Shown here one piece after another: positions 21,301-30,348 of a DNA stretch of 30,777 nt (its first letter is position 1; every line of letters starts with the position of its first letter). The DNA is taken from IMG/VR virus record IMGVR_UViG_3300023179_000353, positions 1 through 30,777 of that record, one strand, 5' to 3'. The notes beneath the pieces are model-generated. The model was not told the origin of the DNA and ran no database searches. It saw only the letters and a program-made list of their open reading frames with translations. Source of the stretch: a virus. Position numbers and translations under genes: made by a program.

Positions 21301-24300
21301 TGCCAGTTTGTTCCGCAGCAGGGTCGCCCGACATGTGCGCAATACCAACCATAGTTGCAACAAAATCATCATAAATACCTTTAACAACATCAGGGTCACC
21401 ACCAGCAGGCATCTCACGACCAGCGTTATCCAATATGTCATCAATCAAATTCACCAAATCTGGATAACCACGCTCAATCTCTGGGTCCAATGGCAAACCC
21501 TGTTTCAAATCATAATAGGTTTTAATAAACACCCTGTTGGCATCCAAACCAGCGTCTTGCAATTGTGTATCAATGCTTTTAACAAAATTATCTGACCCAA
21601 AAATTTCTTGAATACCATCCGATGTCCGTGAATCAACAACCTTGCTGTCAGGGAAAGCATGGACACCAATGACATCTGGAGCGCCTTGGAATATTGTTGG
21701 TTCACTATGAAGCAACTGAAACGGTGCATCGGGCGAACCTAAATCTGTTTGACTGGTATATAGAAAACCGTTATCAGGTGCATAGGTTTGTGCGGAACGC
21801 ACCTCACCCATAATGCGATAACCATTCAACAAATCTTTATAGTAACCTTCTTGTTGTACCAGCGCAGCATACTCGGGGCTGTTCGGGTCCACCAAATCTA
21901 GTTGTGTGTTAATTTTGCGCAACTCTGCTTGTACGGCTCGTGCTTCACGAGAAGCAGGAGCGCCTCGTGCAGCCATAATGCGGTCAGCCAAAATGTTTAT
22001 ATCATCAGGAATCCGTTTAGCGTTCGGGAACATCGCCATATATGTTTGTTGCAAAGTGGTACGCACTTCGGACAAACCGCCGTCACCAATTTCAATGGCT
22101 CGGCGTAACTCTTTAATTTCCGACAACAACACCGAATGTGCGGCATCAAAATTTTCACGCATAGACACCTCAACGGTGCTTGCCATCGTGCGTGCACGAC
22201 TTAAATCAAACTCTAGTTGCTTAAGCCGTGCTACTGTTGTTCTGATTTCACGCTCGGTAAGTTTGCGTTGTTTTAAGTTTTCTTTAATCAAATCGTCAGC
22301 ATATTTCATGCCCCGATTAACAATGTCACGCAAAGTTTGACGCTGATTAGCGGCACCTTGACGCAACGAATTACGAACAGCCAACAAACTCTTGTGGGAT
22401 TTGATTAACTCTGATGCAAGCGCTTTATTAGGGATTTCATTATCTAACAATTTTTGCGCAGCATCCTCACCATAAGCCATCAGCCTTCTGGTAAACACTT
22501 CACGGCTTTTTTGTTTAGCCAAAGAATACGCATACGAATCAGCAATATTGCCGATATCGGTTTCAAAGAAGTTTATGTTGGTGCCTGAAACTTCTTTAAA
22601 AATTTTGTTGATTTCGTCAATGCCACCTTTTTCCAATATGCGACCCATAAACTCTTCGCCAGCCTTCAGGCTGCGATACTTCAAAGGCGCACCAACAGTA
22701 ACAATTTCGTTGTAACTAAGATTGTTTGTGTTAAAAACAACATTTTTGCCAGTCTTAATATCTTTAAATGTTATTCCTTTGTCATTAAAAGCATTAATGG
22801 AACGCAACCAGTTTTTTGCATCTTTACTGATTGTGTGATGCACATAGTTATTAATAAAACTAAAATCAGGAATATCAGTTCCATAATCAAGACCAAACCG
22901 TTTATATTGTTGTTCAACAGCCTTATAGGCATCATCTTGCCAAGTCTTGTAGCGTTTAACTAAACCGTCCTCAATAGCCGTTCTAGGCAAATCAGGGTTT
23001 TCAATAAGACTGATTAGTTTGCCAGCAACACCTTGTTCACGGGCTTCATTAATAATTGTTTCAACACCATCCTTAAAGGTTGTGTATGCAAAACCTGTTT
23101 CGCCTTTACCAGCATTTGCAGCCGACCATCCAGCCAACCCACGAATAACGCCAGCGTTGTTCAATATGTATTCGCCACCCAAAGTTTTTCTTCCAGCCCC
23201 AGCCAACAACGCCCTGCTAGCAGGAGCAAGAACAGGGACAACATCCAAACCTTTTGCTTTCAAAGGCAGCGAAGCGGTTGCACGAGCAACATCACCAATT
23301 TGTGCACGGGTCAAAGCCCAACCTTTACCAATAACATCGGCAACAGGTTCAGTCCACTGAACAGGTTTACCAGCCAAACGCAAACCAGTATTAATACCTT
23401 CAGCCAAACGAATCTCTCTAGGAATAGCCCACATACCAACACGAGCAATTTCGTTTGCTTTACCAGCCAAAACAGGATATTTTTCCAACATTTCTGTTGT
23501 CATAAATTTTGCCGCTAATGCGGTGCGTCCAGCCTTGCCAACAAACTTAACTTCACCAACACCCGTAACATAGTTCAACGGTTTAGTAACTTCTTCGGCA
23601 ATAAGGTTTTGAACGGCACCAACATATTTGTTGCGTTCAATGTTGCGTTTGGCAATAATGGTTTTTTTCAAACCCCAATCAGGGTCTTTGGCTTGATTAA
23701 CTAAATCAATAACACTGAACTGAATTTTGTCCCCGCCAATGTCAGGTCGTTTCAATAACTCTTCTTTAGTGTTGCCCATACTGATAATGTCGGCACCAAC
23801 TTGAAAAAGCGGATTTGAAATAAAACCCGCAGTTTTTACAACGGATTTTAATACAGGGTTTTTAACGCTGAGTTGCAAATCCGATAACTCTTTACTGGCA
23901 GACTGACCAATACGATTAACAGGATTGATAATTCCGCCAAGCAAACCAGCCCAAGCCTTGCCTTGGGATTCTAAAGAAAAATCTCCACCAGCCGTAGCCA
24001 CAGTTTTATAACTAGACTTAAACGGAGACAAAATTTTTGAATACGCTACATCTTGTAGTTTTTTAAACAATGATGGTGCTGGACCGCCAGTAGAAACCTG
24101 TCGTCTTTCACCAGCCGCAATACGGTCCGCTTCGGCAATTAACTCTTGTTTCTGTTTAGGGGTTAAACTAGGAGAAAGATTAATTCGTGCTTTAGTGGTT
24201 TGAGCACCTGTATAGAGTTTTTGTTCTTCTTCAGCAACAGTTGATTTAGGTTTATCATAATTGGATTTGGCATCTGGTTTTGTATACAGTTTTTTAAAAA

Positions 24301-24385
24301 CATCAGATTCCCACAAAGACGGCGGTTTAGGCGGTGTTTTACCGCTTTTACGAAAAGCAGTTACTGGATTTGGTGTAATCGCCAT
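18350..24385 (-). CDS. Giant internal virion-type protein
   Basis: 2011 residues from the ATG at 24385 (a TTG three bases upstream is less likely). N-terminus is Lys/Pro-rich (TPPKPPSLWESD). Long helical and coiled-coil regions occupy about 650-760 and 1150-1220 (rich in Arg, Gln and Glu). A distinctive C-terminal part near residues 1755-1790 reads RYHFDYSDL then QFVPFWIWTTRNIPNQI, a motif I associate with very large phage proteins that are ejected or polyvalent. It is preceded by a helical region containing FVVRNSYSSMF. Position after the tail nozzle and two Ala-rich proteins fits a podovirus internal core or ejection protein. No lytic transglycosylase motif was identified. Confidence 0.7.
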   Translation of the reverse strand: MAITPNPVTAFRKSGKTPPKPPSLWESDVFKKLYTKPDAKSNYDKPKSTVAEEEQKLYTGAQTTKARINLSPSLTPKQKQELIAEADRIAAGERRQVSTGGPAPSLFKKLQDVAYSKILSPFKSSYKTVATAGGDFSLESQGKAWAGLLGGIINPVNRIGQSASKELSDLQLSVKNPVLKSVVKTAGFISNPLFQVGADIISMGNTKEELLKRPDIGGDKIQFSVIDLVNQAKDPDWGLKKTIIAKRNIERNKYVGAVQNLIAEEVTKPLNYVTGVGEVKFVGKAGRTALAAKFMTTEMLEKYPVLAGKANEIARVGMWAIPREIRLAEGINTGLRLAGKPVQWTEPVADVIGKGWALTRAQIGDVARATASLPLKAKGLDVVPVLAPASRALLAGAGRKTLGGEYILNNAGVIRGLAGWSAANAGKGETGFAYTTFKDGVETIINEAREQGVAGKLISLIENPDLPRTAIEDGLVKRYKTWQDDAYKAVEQQYKRFGLDYGTDIPDFSFINNYVHHTISKDAKNWLRSINAFNDKGITFKDIKTGKNVVFNTNNLSYNEIVTVGAPLKYRSLKAGEEFMGRILEKGGIDEINKIFKEVSGTNINFFETDIGNIADSYAYSLAKQKSREVFTRRLMAYGEDAAQKLLDNEIPNKALASELIKSHKSLLAVRNSLRQGAANQRQTLRDIVNRGMKYADDLIKENLKQRKLTEREIRTTVARLKQLEFDLSRARTMASTVEVSMRENFDAAHSVLLSEIKELRRAIEIGDGGLSEVRTTLQQTYMAMFPNAKRIPDDINILADRIMAARGAPASREARAVQAELRKINTQLDLVDPNSPEYAALVQQEGYYKDLLNGYRIMGEVRSAQTYAPDNGFLYTSQTDLGSPDAPFQLLHSEPTIFQGAPDVIGVHAFPDSKVVDSRTSDGIQEIFGSDNFVKSIDTQLQDAGLDANRVFIKTYYDLKQGLPLDPEIERGYPDLVNLIDDILDNAGREMPAGGDPDVVKGIYDDFVATMVGIAHMSGDPAAEQTGRMIIDSALGDVALAADLERQMDGLLLPAKLFDDTAEDTAIVVVKPQDYMVTPSNSTTAPVQGADNPVLGSILRSDYTTASEAAAGRLAEAAGARQEVDVARSAIGARIRELTAQKEMLAQQKVQRQQVVAGARAQVAEIQGRKQTVIVGGQKVVLDRAGITKALETATKQEAKLRRNLERSIAQAVGEIRVGGRAGEIAVPKPRQLESIIEKVAANEGLSVRMLTGKEPTGGFMVARKEFSTIVPASDFFEKSSGVNILESYFNSKKEQLGGKNYLGIWHDKNNDEVVLDVVDNILKQDEAVRAGRERNQQAIWDVKNKQEIPTGGTGGREEATGVRGVDTATQAVGRNVPAGNQGVLGTGVGTSSAKAQTIAGAERQLLNYQDRLQVLFEQAKTLKQWSDGTGNALRNELAAVGQAMLNMPARGEAGVAAREWVRSVQRSVESTKYIKDQTVKAAYERVTQLLHVGEVGLAQAEDAVVANKELIDIVRAGRFGEIMAPVEQRVLEGWEAILGLGVQAPEQLLSVWKPNLQKLLAKSNAGMVRQFLFAANDLFKTYAVTSLGFVVRNSYSSMFMNAVAGVDGMTAVQGVKAMNALNKYGPARWLDKLGIVDPVLRGQYEQALKAAIATGLQGSFTDLREPVIAGTLGERIINLLNKTGLDSTSLGTRMQPVAENAAEFVRKQGFSTNAYTRGVRRANTRVEAAVRFPMALDTILKGGSYDDAVAKVTRYHFDYSDLSKLDEMMLQFVPFWIWTTRNIPNQITNQFMRPNAYNIYEKVQQTLPVDSEQIIPEWQEPREPLGIGRGNVPLLGEGYYTIQPDMPQQRLQEGLRSILDPRRLVGQAYPIYKLPFEYIAGKQLGIDVGPFPERTPARGLELAAVNILESIGFDPIYDKQGNKTIKGFTQYALGNAIPLISRIQRLSGGSLGGKENYATRTGQSWLNELGIPITIIKDDNVRSELINRQFTLKDFTKEMIERNLIPSEG

Positions 24386-24418
24386 CAATTATGCTTAGTT
24401 TGTTCCTATTACAAGAAA

Positions 24419-25702
24419 TTAACGGTAAGCGGCTCGTTCCTCATTAATTGCTGCCCTTCGTGCGGCTTCTTCTGCTGCTTTACGGCGGCGTTGTTCTTCC
24501 TCTTGCGCAGCAATTGCCGCAGCATATGCTTCTGGATTAAAACCGCCCGTTTTATATGCTGCTTCTTTAGACGCATAACCAGTATCAATTTTTCGTGGTG
24601 TGAAAGCAGTATCCACAAACTCCGTAGGTGATGTGGATGTTGTAGATGTTGTAGATGTTGTAGGTGTTGTAGGTGTTTCACCATATTGCGCTGCTTCAGC
24701 CCGAGCCTGAGCAGCACGAATATCAGCCTCCTGCTGTGCCTGTAAGCGTTGCATAGCCAACTGGTTAGCCAAATCAGAATACTTGGCGTTAATTTGGTTT
24801 TGATACGCTGTTTGACCTGTAGCCAACTGTTGCCGTCCTGCTGCCGCAGCACCTATACCAGCGTTACGCAAAGCGTTCATATAGTTTTGTGCACCAACAT
24901 TTAACTGACCAGCAGTGTTGCGTGCCAACTGTGCATATTGTGCGGCTAAAGCCGCATCCATAGCAGACTGACCAGTAACACCAGCCGTGCTAGCACCCTC
25001 AGCACCCAAAGCACCCATCAACGGATTCGTAGGTTGAGTCGTGGACAAATCCACCAAAGGCACATCAGAATACGCTGTAGGTGTAACCAACGAGGACAAG
25101 AACTGGTTTTCAGCACCACTAATTTGACCTTGACCAGCAGATACCGCTTGTAGCAACGCATCTAAATCTGCTTGTCGGCGTGACGGCAAATCCTTTAATT
25201 GTGTACCATAAAGCACATCAGTTTGCGCACCTTGACCAGCATAAATATCTGCAATTTTACTATAGGCAGCAAATTTGCGTTGCCGTTCGGCAACCGCTTC
25301 TGCTTTTTCTTGTGCCGATGCTTCACGGTCATCTAATACTTTTTGTGCTTCACGTTCAGCCTTGTCATATTCGGCTTGAATTTTTAGTCGTGCAAGTTCA
25401 TTAGCCAAACGCTGAGCCTCAGTCAAAGCACCACTAGAACCGCTACCAGTTCTATTGGTTTTGGGACCAAATTTTTTTTCTGATTTTTGTTGTGCTAAAA
25501 TAAAATTTGCTTGAGCCTTAGCACGCTCAGCCGCAGCCTCAGCAGCACGCTTTCTAGCCGCAGCAGATTCACCCAAACCAGCAACCGCACCACCAACACC
25601 ACCAATACCCCTGCCCGAAGCATCTACCCCATAAGCCCGAGCAATAGCAGAAAGACGGTCAGCCTCAGACTGTTTACCTTTTTTCTTATCATCTTTAGCC
25701 AT
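24419..25702 (-). CDS. Ala/Gln-rich internal virion-type protein
   Basis: 427 residues, ATG at 25702-25700 with AGGAG upstream. It starts Lys-rich (MAKDDKKKGKQ) and has several Ala/Arg/Glu coiled-coil segments (around 50-75, 90-150, 380-425) and a Thr/Ser/Pro repeat (TPTTPTTSTTSTTS) near residue 345. This composition matches podovirus internal core proteins, which form a channel during DNA ejection. It precedes the giant gene by 33 bases. Specific family not recognised. Confidence 0.65.
   Translation of the reverse strand: MAKDDKKKGKQSEADRLSAIARAYGVDASGRGIGGVGGAVAGLGESAAARKRAAEAAAERAKAQANFILAQQKSEKKFGPKTNRTGSGSSGALTEAQRLANELARLKIQAEYDKAEREAQKVLDDREASAQEKAEAVAERQRKFAAYSKIADIYAGQGAQTDVLYGTQLKDLPSRRQADLDALLQAVSAGQGQISGAENQFLSSLVTPTAYSDVPLVDLSTTQPTNPLMGALGAEGASTAGVTGQSAMDAALAAQYAQLARNTAGQLNVGAQNYMNALRNAGIGAAAAGRQQLATGQTAYQNQINAKYSDLANQLAMQRLQAQQEADIRAAQARAEAAQYGETPTTPTTSTTSTTSTSPTEFVDTAFTPRKIDTGYASKEAAYKTGGFNPEAYAAAIAAQEEEQRRRKAAEEAARRAAINEERAAYR
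24630..24676. repeat. Nine-base microsatellite in the internal virion gene
   Basis: About five copies of GATGTTGTA or close variants in tandem, encoding the Thr/Ser/Pro linker of the protein at 24419-25702. Length variation between related phages would be expected here by slippage. Confidence 0.7.
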
Positions 25703-25721
25703 AATAATCTCCTATATGTTC

Positions 25722-26156
25722 CTAGTAGGAGGCATACTGCTGCAAACTAGCAGCCGTAGCCATAATTTGTTGAGCCTTCTGCAAACGCAACTGAGCAATA
25801 TAATCCTCAAGTTCTGCTTGAGCATCAGCCTCCTGCATCGCAATATTATTCAAATCATCCTGAATTGCTTGTGTTTCCGTACCCAAATCCCGTTGAAACT
25901 TCTCCGCATACCTACTAAGACCCGAACGGCGAATACCCGACTTAACATTCGGACCACCCAAACCACGCTGACCAAAACTAGAAGCCAACGGCTGATAACC
26001 CTCAGAATAAACACGGCTAACATCCTCAAGACGGCGCTTACCTCGCTTCTGTCCTTGAAACGCCGCAGCCTGATTAGCAAGACTGGCACGCTGACGGCGG
26101 CGCAAAGCGCCCGCCTCAGCCACCCCATAATCGCCATAATAATCTGTCATGCTCAT
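25722..26156 (-). CDS. Small helical virion-associated protein
   Basis: 144 residues, ATG at 26156. N-terminus Tyr-rich (MTDYYGDYGVAEAGALRRR) and basic, then Gly-rich (SFGQRGLGGPNVKSGIRRSG), finishing with a Gln/Ala helix (EADAQAELEDYIAQLRLQK). Placed just before two internal-core-like proteins, in the position of small core or scaffold subunits in podoviruses. Family unknown. Confidence 0.65.
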   Translation of the reverse strand: MSMTDYYGDYGVAEAGALRRRQRASLANQAAAFQGQKRGKRRLEDVSRVYSEGYQPLASSFGQRGLGGPNVKSGIRRSGLSRYAEKFQRDLGTETQAIQDDLNNIAMQEADAQAELEDYIAQLRLQKAQQIMATAASLQQYASY

Positions 26157-26162
26157 AATGAA

Positions 26163-26300
26163 CTAACCCTGTTTCAATGTTTTTAACTCGTTATTCATTT
26201 CATTTATTTGCTTAGTGATATCAGTAAAAATTTGACGCAACACATTCGCATCAACACTAGTAAGAATGTTAATCAGAGGCAGATTTAAATTTTCAGCCAT
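26163..26300 (-). CDS. Tiny hypothetical protein
   Basis: 45 residues, MAENLNLPLINILTSVDAN to LKTLKQG. The ATG overlaps the previous stop (TAATG). Helical, with a coiled-coil-like C-terminal half. Probably a small assembly factor; function unknown. Confidence 0.65.
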   Translation of the reverse strand: MAENLNLPLINILTSVDANVLRQIFTDITKQINEMNNELKTLKQG

Positions 26301-26596
26301 TATCCAAACACCTGTGAACCCAACACAACTTGGTCACTATCACCAGTAACGCTTGTGCCCGATGACGCTGCCGTTAAACGACCCTGCGAATCAACCGTAA
26401 TATTTGCTGTTGTATAAGACCCAGCCGTAACACCAGTCGCAGACAAAGAACCGCTAGTGATAGCACCAGCATCAATGTTCGTACCAGCCGCCAACGCTTC
26501 GCAAAAAGTTTTAATATTAGAAAAGTTGTTATTAACTTCAGCAGCAACCGCAGTAGTGCCATTAACAAAACTGTAAGGAATAGTAAGTGTAGCCAT
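26300..26596 (-). CDS. Fibre-like or tail-tip protein, beta-rich
   Basis: 98 residues, ATG overlapping the nozzle gene stop (TAATG). N-terminal IPYSFVNGTTAVAAEVNNNF and the middle NIDAGAITSGSLSATG are typical of the collar of phage fibre proteins; the C-terminus is Gly/Ser/Thr-rich. Likely attaches to the tail nozzle. No enzyme motif. Confidence 0.65.
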   Translation of the reverse strand: MATLTIPYSFVNGTTAVAAEVNNNFSNIKTFCEALAAGTNIDAGAITSGSLSATGVTAGSYTTANITVDSQGRLTAASSGTSVTGDSDQVVLGSQVFG

Positions 26597-28197
26597 TAAC
26601 CTTTAACCCTTCGTGATTGAAATTTGTAACCAATACTATTAATACCCCATTTTTTACCTAACTCACCAGAGAATTGTAATTGAACACATCTGGCAAGACC
26701 CAAATTAGAACCAGTAACAACAACAGCGCTAGCGGCACCAGCACCCCACAAACCAGTACCCCACACACCTGTACCCCACGCCATAGCCGTAGCATCAGGG
26801 GTTAAAGTCAAGTTAAAAGTACGACGCTGATTACCATCCGCTTCATCAAAATTGTGGTAAACATCAACCGTAATTGTTGTAGAAGCACTAGGTTCTTTCA
26901 AAACAAAATCGGGGCGGCGAAACATTTTCTTTTGAATATATGAACCAGCATCAAACCATTTAGTCCGATAATAAGTAGTAAAACTAGAAGCAGTCCCATC
27001 CAAATTATCCTGCTCCTCATCAAAGTTGTCCACCGAAACAACACGCCCAATGTTCGCATGACACAACAAACCAAACGCCTTACCGCTAGAGTTCTCCCAA
27101 TTTATCCCACCGATAAGCCCATACGAATCTGATGACTGAAACATCGTATAAGTACCAGCATCACTAATGGATGGGTCATAAACAAAATTGACTGTTGCTT
27201 TTGTAGCGGCAACACCAGTTGTAGAATATGGCACAGCAAACCACACACGATTATTAACCCAAGAAACATCAACAGGTTTAGTGGTCACATCCAAATAATT
27301 TAAATCTATAATTGGTTGCAACTGATTAAAAATGTTTTTAATACTAGAACCATTATAATAATGAAAACCCTCAGGGTAAGAAAAGAAATATAAACCAACA
27401 TCGGACTGAGCAGCATTCCGAGGTGTATTAATACCCAAATGGTTAGATAACTCAACAATAGTAAAACTGTTGGAGTCGTAACCAAACAACACAAAAATGG
27501 CTCTAGGTTTAAAAATAACTAACTGACCTGAAACAACAGCCAAACCAGTAATACCGTTACCGCCACCCTCAACATCCAAATAGTCATCAGTCATCCAATC
27601 CTCAGGCAAAGAATCGTGCGACCAACGCACACGATTCGGATACGAAGTACCATTCTCAATAGTGTTAGCAACAAACATTTTGTTAGCGTGGACAGCCAAC
27701 AACTTTGCGCACGGCATAAACCCACCCGTAGGAGAAACATATGGCTGCCAAGTAGGACCACTAGCAGTCAAAGCACTAGCATAAGTATTAGCAGTCTCCC
27801 ACTTGTAACCGCCATTACCACTAGTGCCAGTAGAAATATAAAGAACCTTATTCCATTGAGCAAACCCAGCACCCCAACTAGAACCAATAGCAATATCGTT
27901 ACCAGACGAATACTGTAACACAGAAAAATTTGCCCCAGTAGAACGATAAACCTTAGTGCTATTGGACAGCATTATTTGTGGTGCATCACCATCAAACCGA
28001 AACAACCTATGAGGATTCCAACTAGGGATAACCGTACTATTTATAGCCGTATAGCCGCCACGAGAAAACACCCCACCTCTAGGGTCTACATCAACATTCA
28101 ACATCTTAGGCGACTCATTTTCAGCCAACTGAAACTGGTCAGCACGCAAATTTAGCCCACCAGTAAAATCCTGTTGCTCATAAATACCAACAGTCAT
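26596..28197 (-). CDS. Tail nozzle-like protein
   Basis: 533 residues, ATG at 28197-28195 overlapping the adaptor stop (TAATG). A longer start at 28233 lies inside the upstream gene and is rejected. The protein begins EQQDFTGGLNLRADQ, then NVDVDPRGGVFSRGGY, and has many Gly, Trp and Tyr residues with repeated strands (VRWSHDSLPEDW, GLAVVSGQLVIFK), a pattern of the podovirus nozzle or stabilisation proteins. Function inferred: extends the short tail and contacts fibres. Follows the adaptor directly. Confidence 0.7.
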   Translation of the reverse strand: MTVGIYEQQDFTGGLNLRADQFQLAENESPKMLNVDVDPRGGVFSRGGYTAINSTVIPSWNPHRLFRFDGDAPQIMLSNSTKVYRSTGANFSVLQYSSGNDIAIGSSWGAGFAQWNKVLYISTGTSGNGGYKWETANTYASALTASGPTWQPYVSPTGGFMPCAKLLAVHANKMFVANTIENGTSYPNRVRWSHDSLPEDWMTDDYLDVEGGGNGITGLAVVSGQLVIFKPRAIFVLFGYDSNSFTIVELSNHLGINTPRNAAQSDVGLYFFSYPEGFHYYNGSSIKNIFNQLQPIIDLNYLDVTTKPVDVSWVNNRVWFAVPYSTTGVAATKATVNFVYDPSISDAGTYTMFQSSDSYGLIGGINWENSSGKAFGLLCHANIGRVVSVDNFDEEQDNLDGTASSFTTYYRTKWFDAGSYIQKKMFRRPDFVLKEPSASTTITVDVYHNFDEADGNQRRTFNLTLTPDATAMAWGTGVWGTGLWGAGAASAVVVTGSNLGLARCVQLQFSGELGKKWGINSIGYKFQSRRVKG

Positions 28198-28907
28198 TAG
28201 TTCCCGAGCGTCCTTCCAAGTTCCTGCATCCAACCCTTAAAGGTTGGTCTGCCACGAGTTTGTCCATGCGACAACACCAAATGCGCATGACTAGTTGGTT
28301 TAATTTCGGCGTTTCGTGCCAACGAAACACCCTCATCAAAAGCACGCTTATACTCAGCCGACATACCAGTATCCTCAAGACGCTGATAAATACGACTGCA
28401 CGCATAATACACCAACGGCAAATGCAAATTCTTAGACGCATCAACATTACCTGCGCTAGTAATCCAATCCGTAGGCTCACGATAACCACGACAAGTCAAA
28501 GTCCGAACATTGTTTGGTTTCGGATACAAATGAATCTGACCATCCCAAACAGCATAAAACAACGGATTAGAAGAAGTATCATAAGTACCGATATAGGTTT
28601 CTTCAGCCATATCGTAACCAATCATGTCCAAACGGGCACCAACAGCCGTATTATCCACAATAGAAATAACTTCACGCATCGGGTCAGCAGTAAAGTTTGC
28701 AATCGTATAAGCCCGTTGCTCCGCAACAGTATTAAAAGTAAAAGTTTCCTCCAAAAACTTCCATCTTTTCTCTAAGTCCAATATGCGGTAATAGCCGTCA
28801 CGAATATACATATTCAACAAACTGTCAGGCAAATCAGCAGTATCCAAATCCGTGATATCACGAACAAACTGGCGGATAGTGGCGGCGGTCTGGGCTACAT
28901 AAGCCAT
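28197..28907 (-). CDS. Head-tail adaptor-like protein
   Basis: 236 residues, ATG at 28907. N-terminal part (TIRQFVRDITDLD, LLNMYIRDGYYRILDLEKRW) resembles adaptor or tail-tube-A-like proteins of short-tailed phages, followed by beta strands including IHLYPKPNN and a helical C-terminus. It would sit between the portal and the nozzle. Coupled to both neighbours by TAATG. Confidence 0.65.
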   Translation of the reverse strand: MAYVAQTAATIRQFVRDITDLDTADLPDSLLNMYIRDGYYRILDLEKRWKFLEETFTFNTVAEQRAYTIANFTADPMREVISIVDNTAVGARLDMIGYDMAEETYIGTYDTSSNPLFYAVWDGQIHLYPKPNNVRTLTCRGYREPTDWITSAGNVDASKNLHLPLVYYACSRIYQRLEDTGMSAEYKRAFDEGVSLARNAEIKPTSHAHLVLSHGQTRGRPTFKGWMQELGRTLGN

Positions 28908-29146
28908 TATGAAACCTTCTTAGTTTTCCCAACCTTACGGTTATGCCCCACACAAAACTGCGAATCCTTAACAGCGAACCCTTCACAGGTGTCCTCGTTA
29001 GCGGCACATTTGCCCTCACGACCCAAATACGGGGCGCTAGGAGGTGCCAGACGGGCACCATCAGTATGCGCTAGACGGTATCCATCAACTTTAGTTCCAT
29101 AATAAGATTGGAACGGAACTGCTTGAGATTGGGCGTTTGTAGTCAT
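28907..29146 (-). CDS. Small cysteine/histidine protein
   Basis: 79 residues from the ATG at 29146; a TTG at 29170 could add eight residues. The C-terminal part has Cys, Cys, Cys and His in CAANEDTCEGF and FCVGH, a likely small zinc site, then a basic tail (NRKVGKTKKVS). N-terminus has YYGTKVDGYRLAH. Perhaps a capsid or completion protein; family unknown. No good ribosome binding site decides the start. Confidence 0.6.
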   Translation of the reverse strand: MTTNAQSQAVPFQSYYGTKVDGYRLAHTDGARLAPPSAPYLGREGKCAANEDTCEGFAVKDSQFCVGHNRKVGKTKKVS

Positions 29147-29179
29147 CACAAATGCCGTATCTGTTCCCAAATATGGGTT

Positions 29180-29593
29180 TTATTCGCCACCCAACAACAT
29201 ATTTAACAAACGCAACTGTTTAGCAGCATTCGTCGCCGACCTAACAGTTTTATATGTTGGACCACCAAGTTTAGCAAGTTTACCCATAGGCAAAAAATTT
29301 ACTGCACCCCAACCAGCATTACTAGCAACAGTACCAGCAGTCATAGGTTTACCAGTAGCCAAATCATAACCTAAAGAACCCAAACCGCCAGTAATCCAAG
29401 AATCCGCTTCACGAACTAACTTGGGACCAAGTTTACCTACAGCCTTGGTAGCGGCAGCGTTCGCTGCCGAACCATAACTTGCACGACCAGTACCTTTAAT
29501 TTGACCAGTGGACTTACCTAAAAACTCCAACAAATCATCAAGGTCAAAACCACCTTGAACCTTGGAGGCACGACTTTTAGGCTGTTTAGCCAT
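29180..29593 (-). CDS. Small hypothetical virion-region protein
   Basis: 137 residues, MAKQPKSRASKVQGGFDLD to LLNMLLGGE. The middle contains Gly/Ala-rich helix segments (ASYGSAANAAATKAVGKLG, ASNAGWGAVNFLPMG). A basic N-terminus and one hydrophobic patch suggest a membrane- or DNA-interacting virion protein. Five bases follow the previous stop. Not recognised. Confidence 0.6.
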   Translation of the reverse strand: MAKQPKSRASKVQGGFDLDDLLEFLGKSTGQIKGTGRASYGSAANAAATKAVGKLGPKLVREADSWITGGLGSLGYDLATGKPMTAGTVASNAGWGAVNFLPMGKLAKLGGPTYKTVRSATNAAKQLRLLNMLLGGE

Positions 29594-29598
29594 AATCG

Positions 29599-30129
29599 TT
29601 ACTTCTTTTTGTTGTTTTTATTGCGCATCTCAGCACGCTTTTGCTGACGCTTTGCAATATTCTCAGGCGAATTTTTGCCACCCTTAGCCTTGTATGCTTC
29701 TTTGCGTTCGGCACGGCGAGCAGCCTCAGCAATCTGCTGACTCTCAGATTTTTTGGCTTCTCTTTTAGCAACATTAGGCAAATTCTTTTTTAAACCCCTA
29801 TCGGCACCCTTAGCGTCACGAATCTGTTTCTTCGTAACAGGCTTACCCATTTTTTCACGAATAGCCAACAAACTAGGGTCTTTCTTAGCAAGACGCTTAT
29901 TAACTTGGTCTGCTTTCAATCTGCGGTCCCATTCACGCATCAACTGCTGTGTACCTTTTTGGCGTTGTTCAGCAGACAATGATGGACCTCGTGCAGCACG
30001 CTTAGCGGCACGCTGAGCAGCCGTAAGTCGTGGTGCCTTATTGGTTATTGCAGGAGCGCCATCTTTCATGGCTTTGTTTATAACTTTTTTTAATAAGTTT
30101 TTTAAAAAGTCGTCTTTACCTTTAGACAT
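29599..30129 (-). CDS. Strongly basic helical protein
   Basis: 176 residues, ATG at 30129 with AGAAGGGG upstream. Very rich in Lys, Arg and Ala throughout (RAAKRAARGPSLS, AKREAKKSES, EARNKNNKKK-like tail). Such proteins may bind the genome inside the capsid or act as scaffold-like assembly factors. Low sequence complexity prevents family assignment. Confidence 0.65.
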   Translation of the reverse strand: MSKGKDDFLKNLLKKVINKAMKDGAPAITNKAPRLTAAQRAAKRAARGPSLSAEQRQKGTQQLMREWDRRLKADQVNKRLAKKDPSLLAIREKMGKPVTKKQIRDAKGADRGLKKNLPNVAKREAKKSESQQIAEAARRAERKEAYKAKGGKNSPENIAKRQQKRAEMRNKNNKKK

Positions 30130-30147
30130 TATATTCCCCTTCTTGGT

Positions 30148-30348
30148 TTACTTGCCATAAAAGTTTTTAGCCATCTGCTCAGTCTTAGCCATAGCACGGC
30201 GCTTAACCTTGCTACGAGCAACCTGCTGCTGAACCTTAGAGGACATAACCTTTTTGGTTGCCGCTTTAGCAAGCGGCTCCACAATGTCATCTATAATGCC
30301 CTTAGGACGAGCAATACCATCAAATGCTTTACGAGGCTTACCAGACAT
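30148..30348 (-). CDS. Small basic protein
   Basis: 66 residues, ATG overlapping the previous stop (TAATG). MSGKPRKAFDGIARPKG to AKTEQMAKNFYGK, Lys/Arg-rich with helical character (PLAKAATKKVMSSKVQQQ). Presumably a virion-associated DNA-binding protein, like its neighbours. Family unknown. Confidence 0.65.
   Translation of the reverse strand: MSGKPRKAFDGIARPKGIIDDIVEPLAKAATKKVMSSKVQQQVARSKVKRRAMAKTEQMAKNFYGK

Noticed and set aside
21995-22015. Minus-strand CTGATGA inside the giant virion gene
   Set aside because: No closing helix or GAA element; it lies within a well-supported coding frame.
20185-23518. Several plus- and minus-strand open frames opposite the giant gene
   Set aside because: They are shadows in Ser/Asn/Arg-rich low-complexity translation, without ribosome binding sites, and conflict with the 2,011-codon frame.
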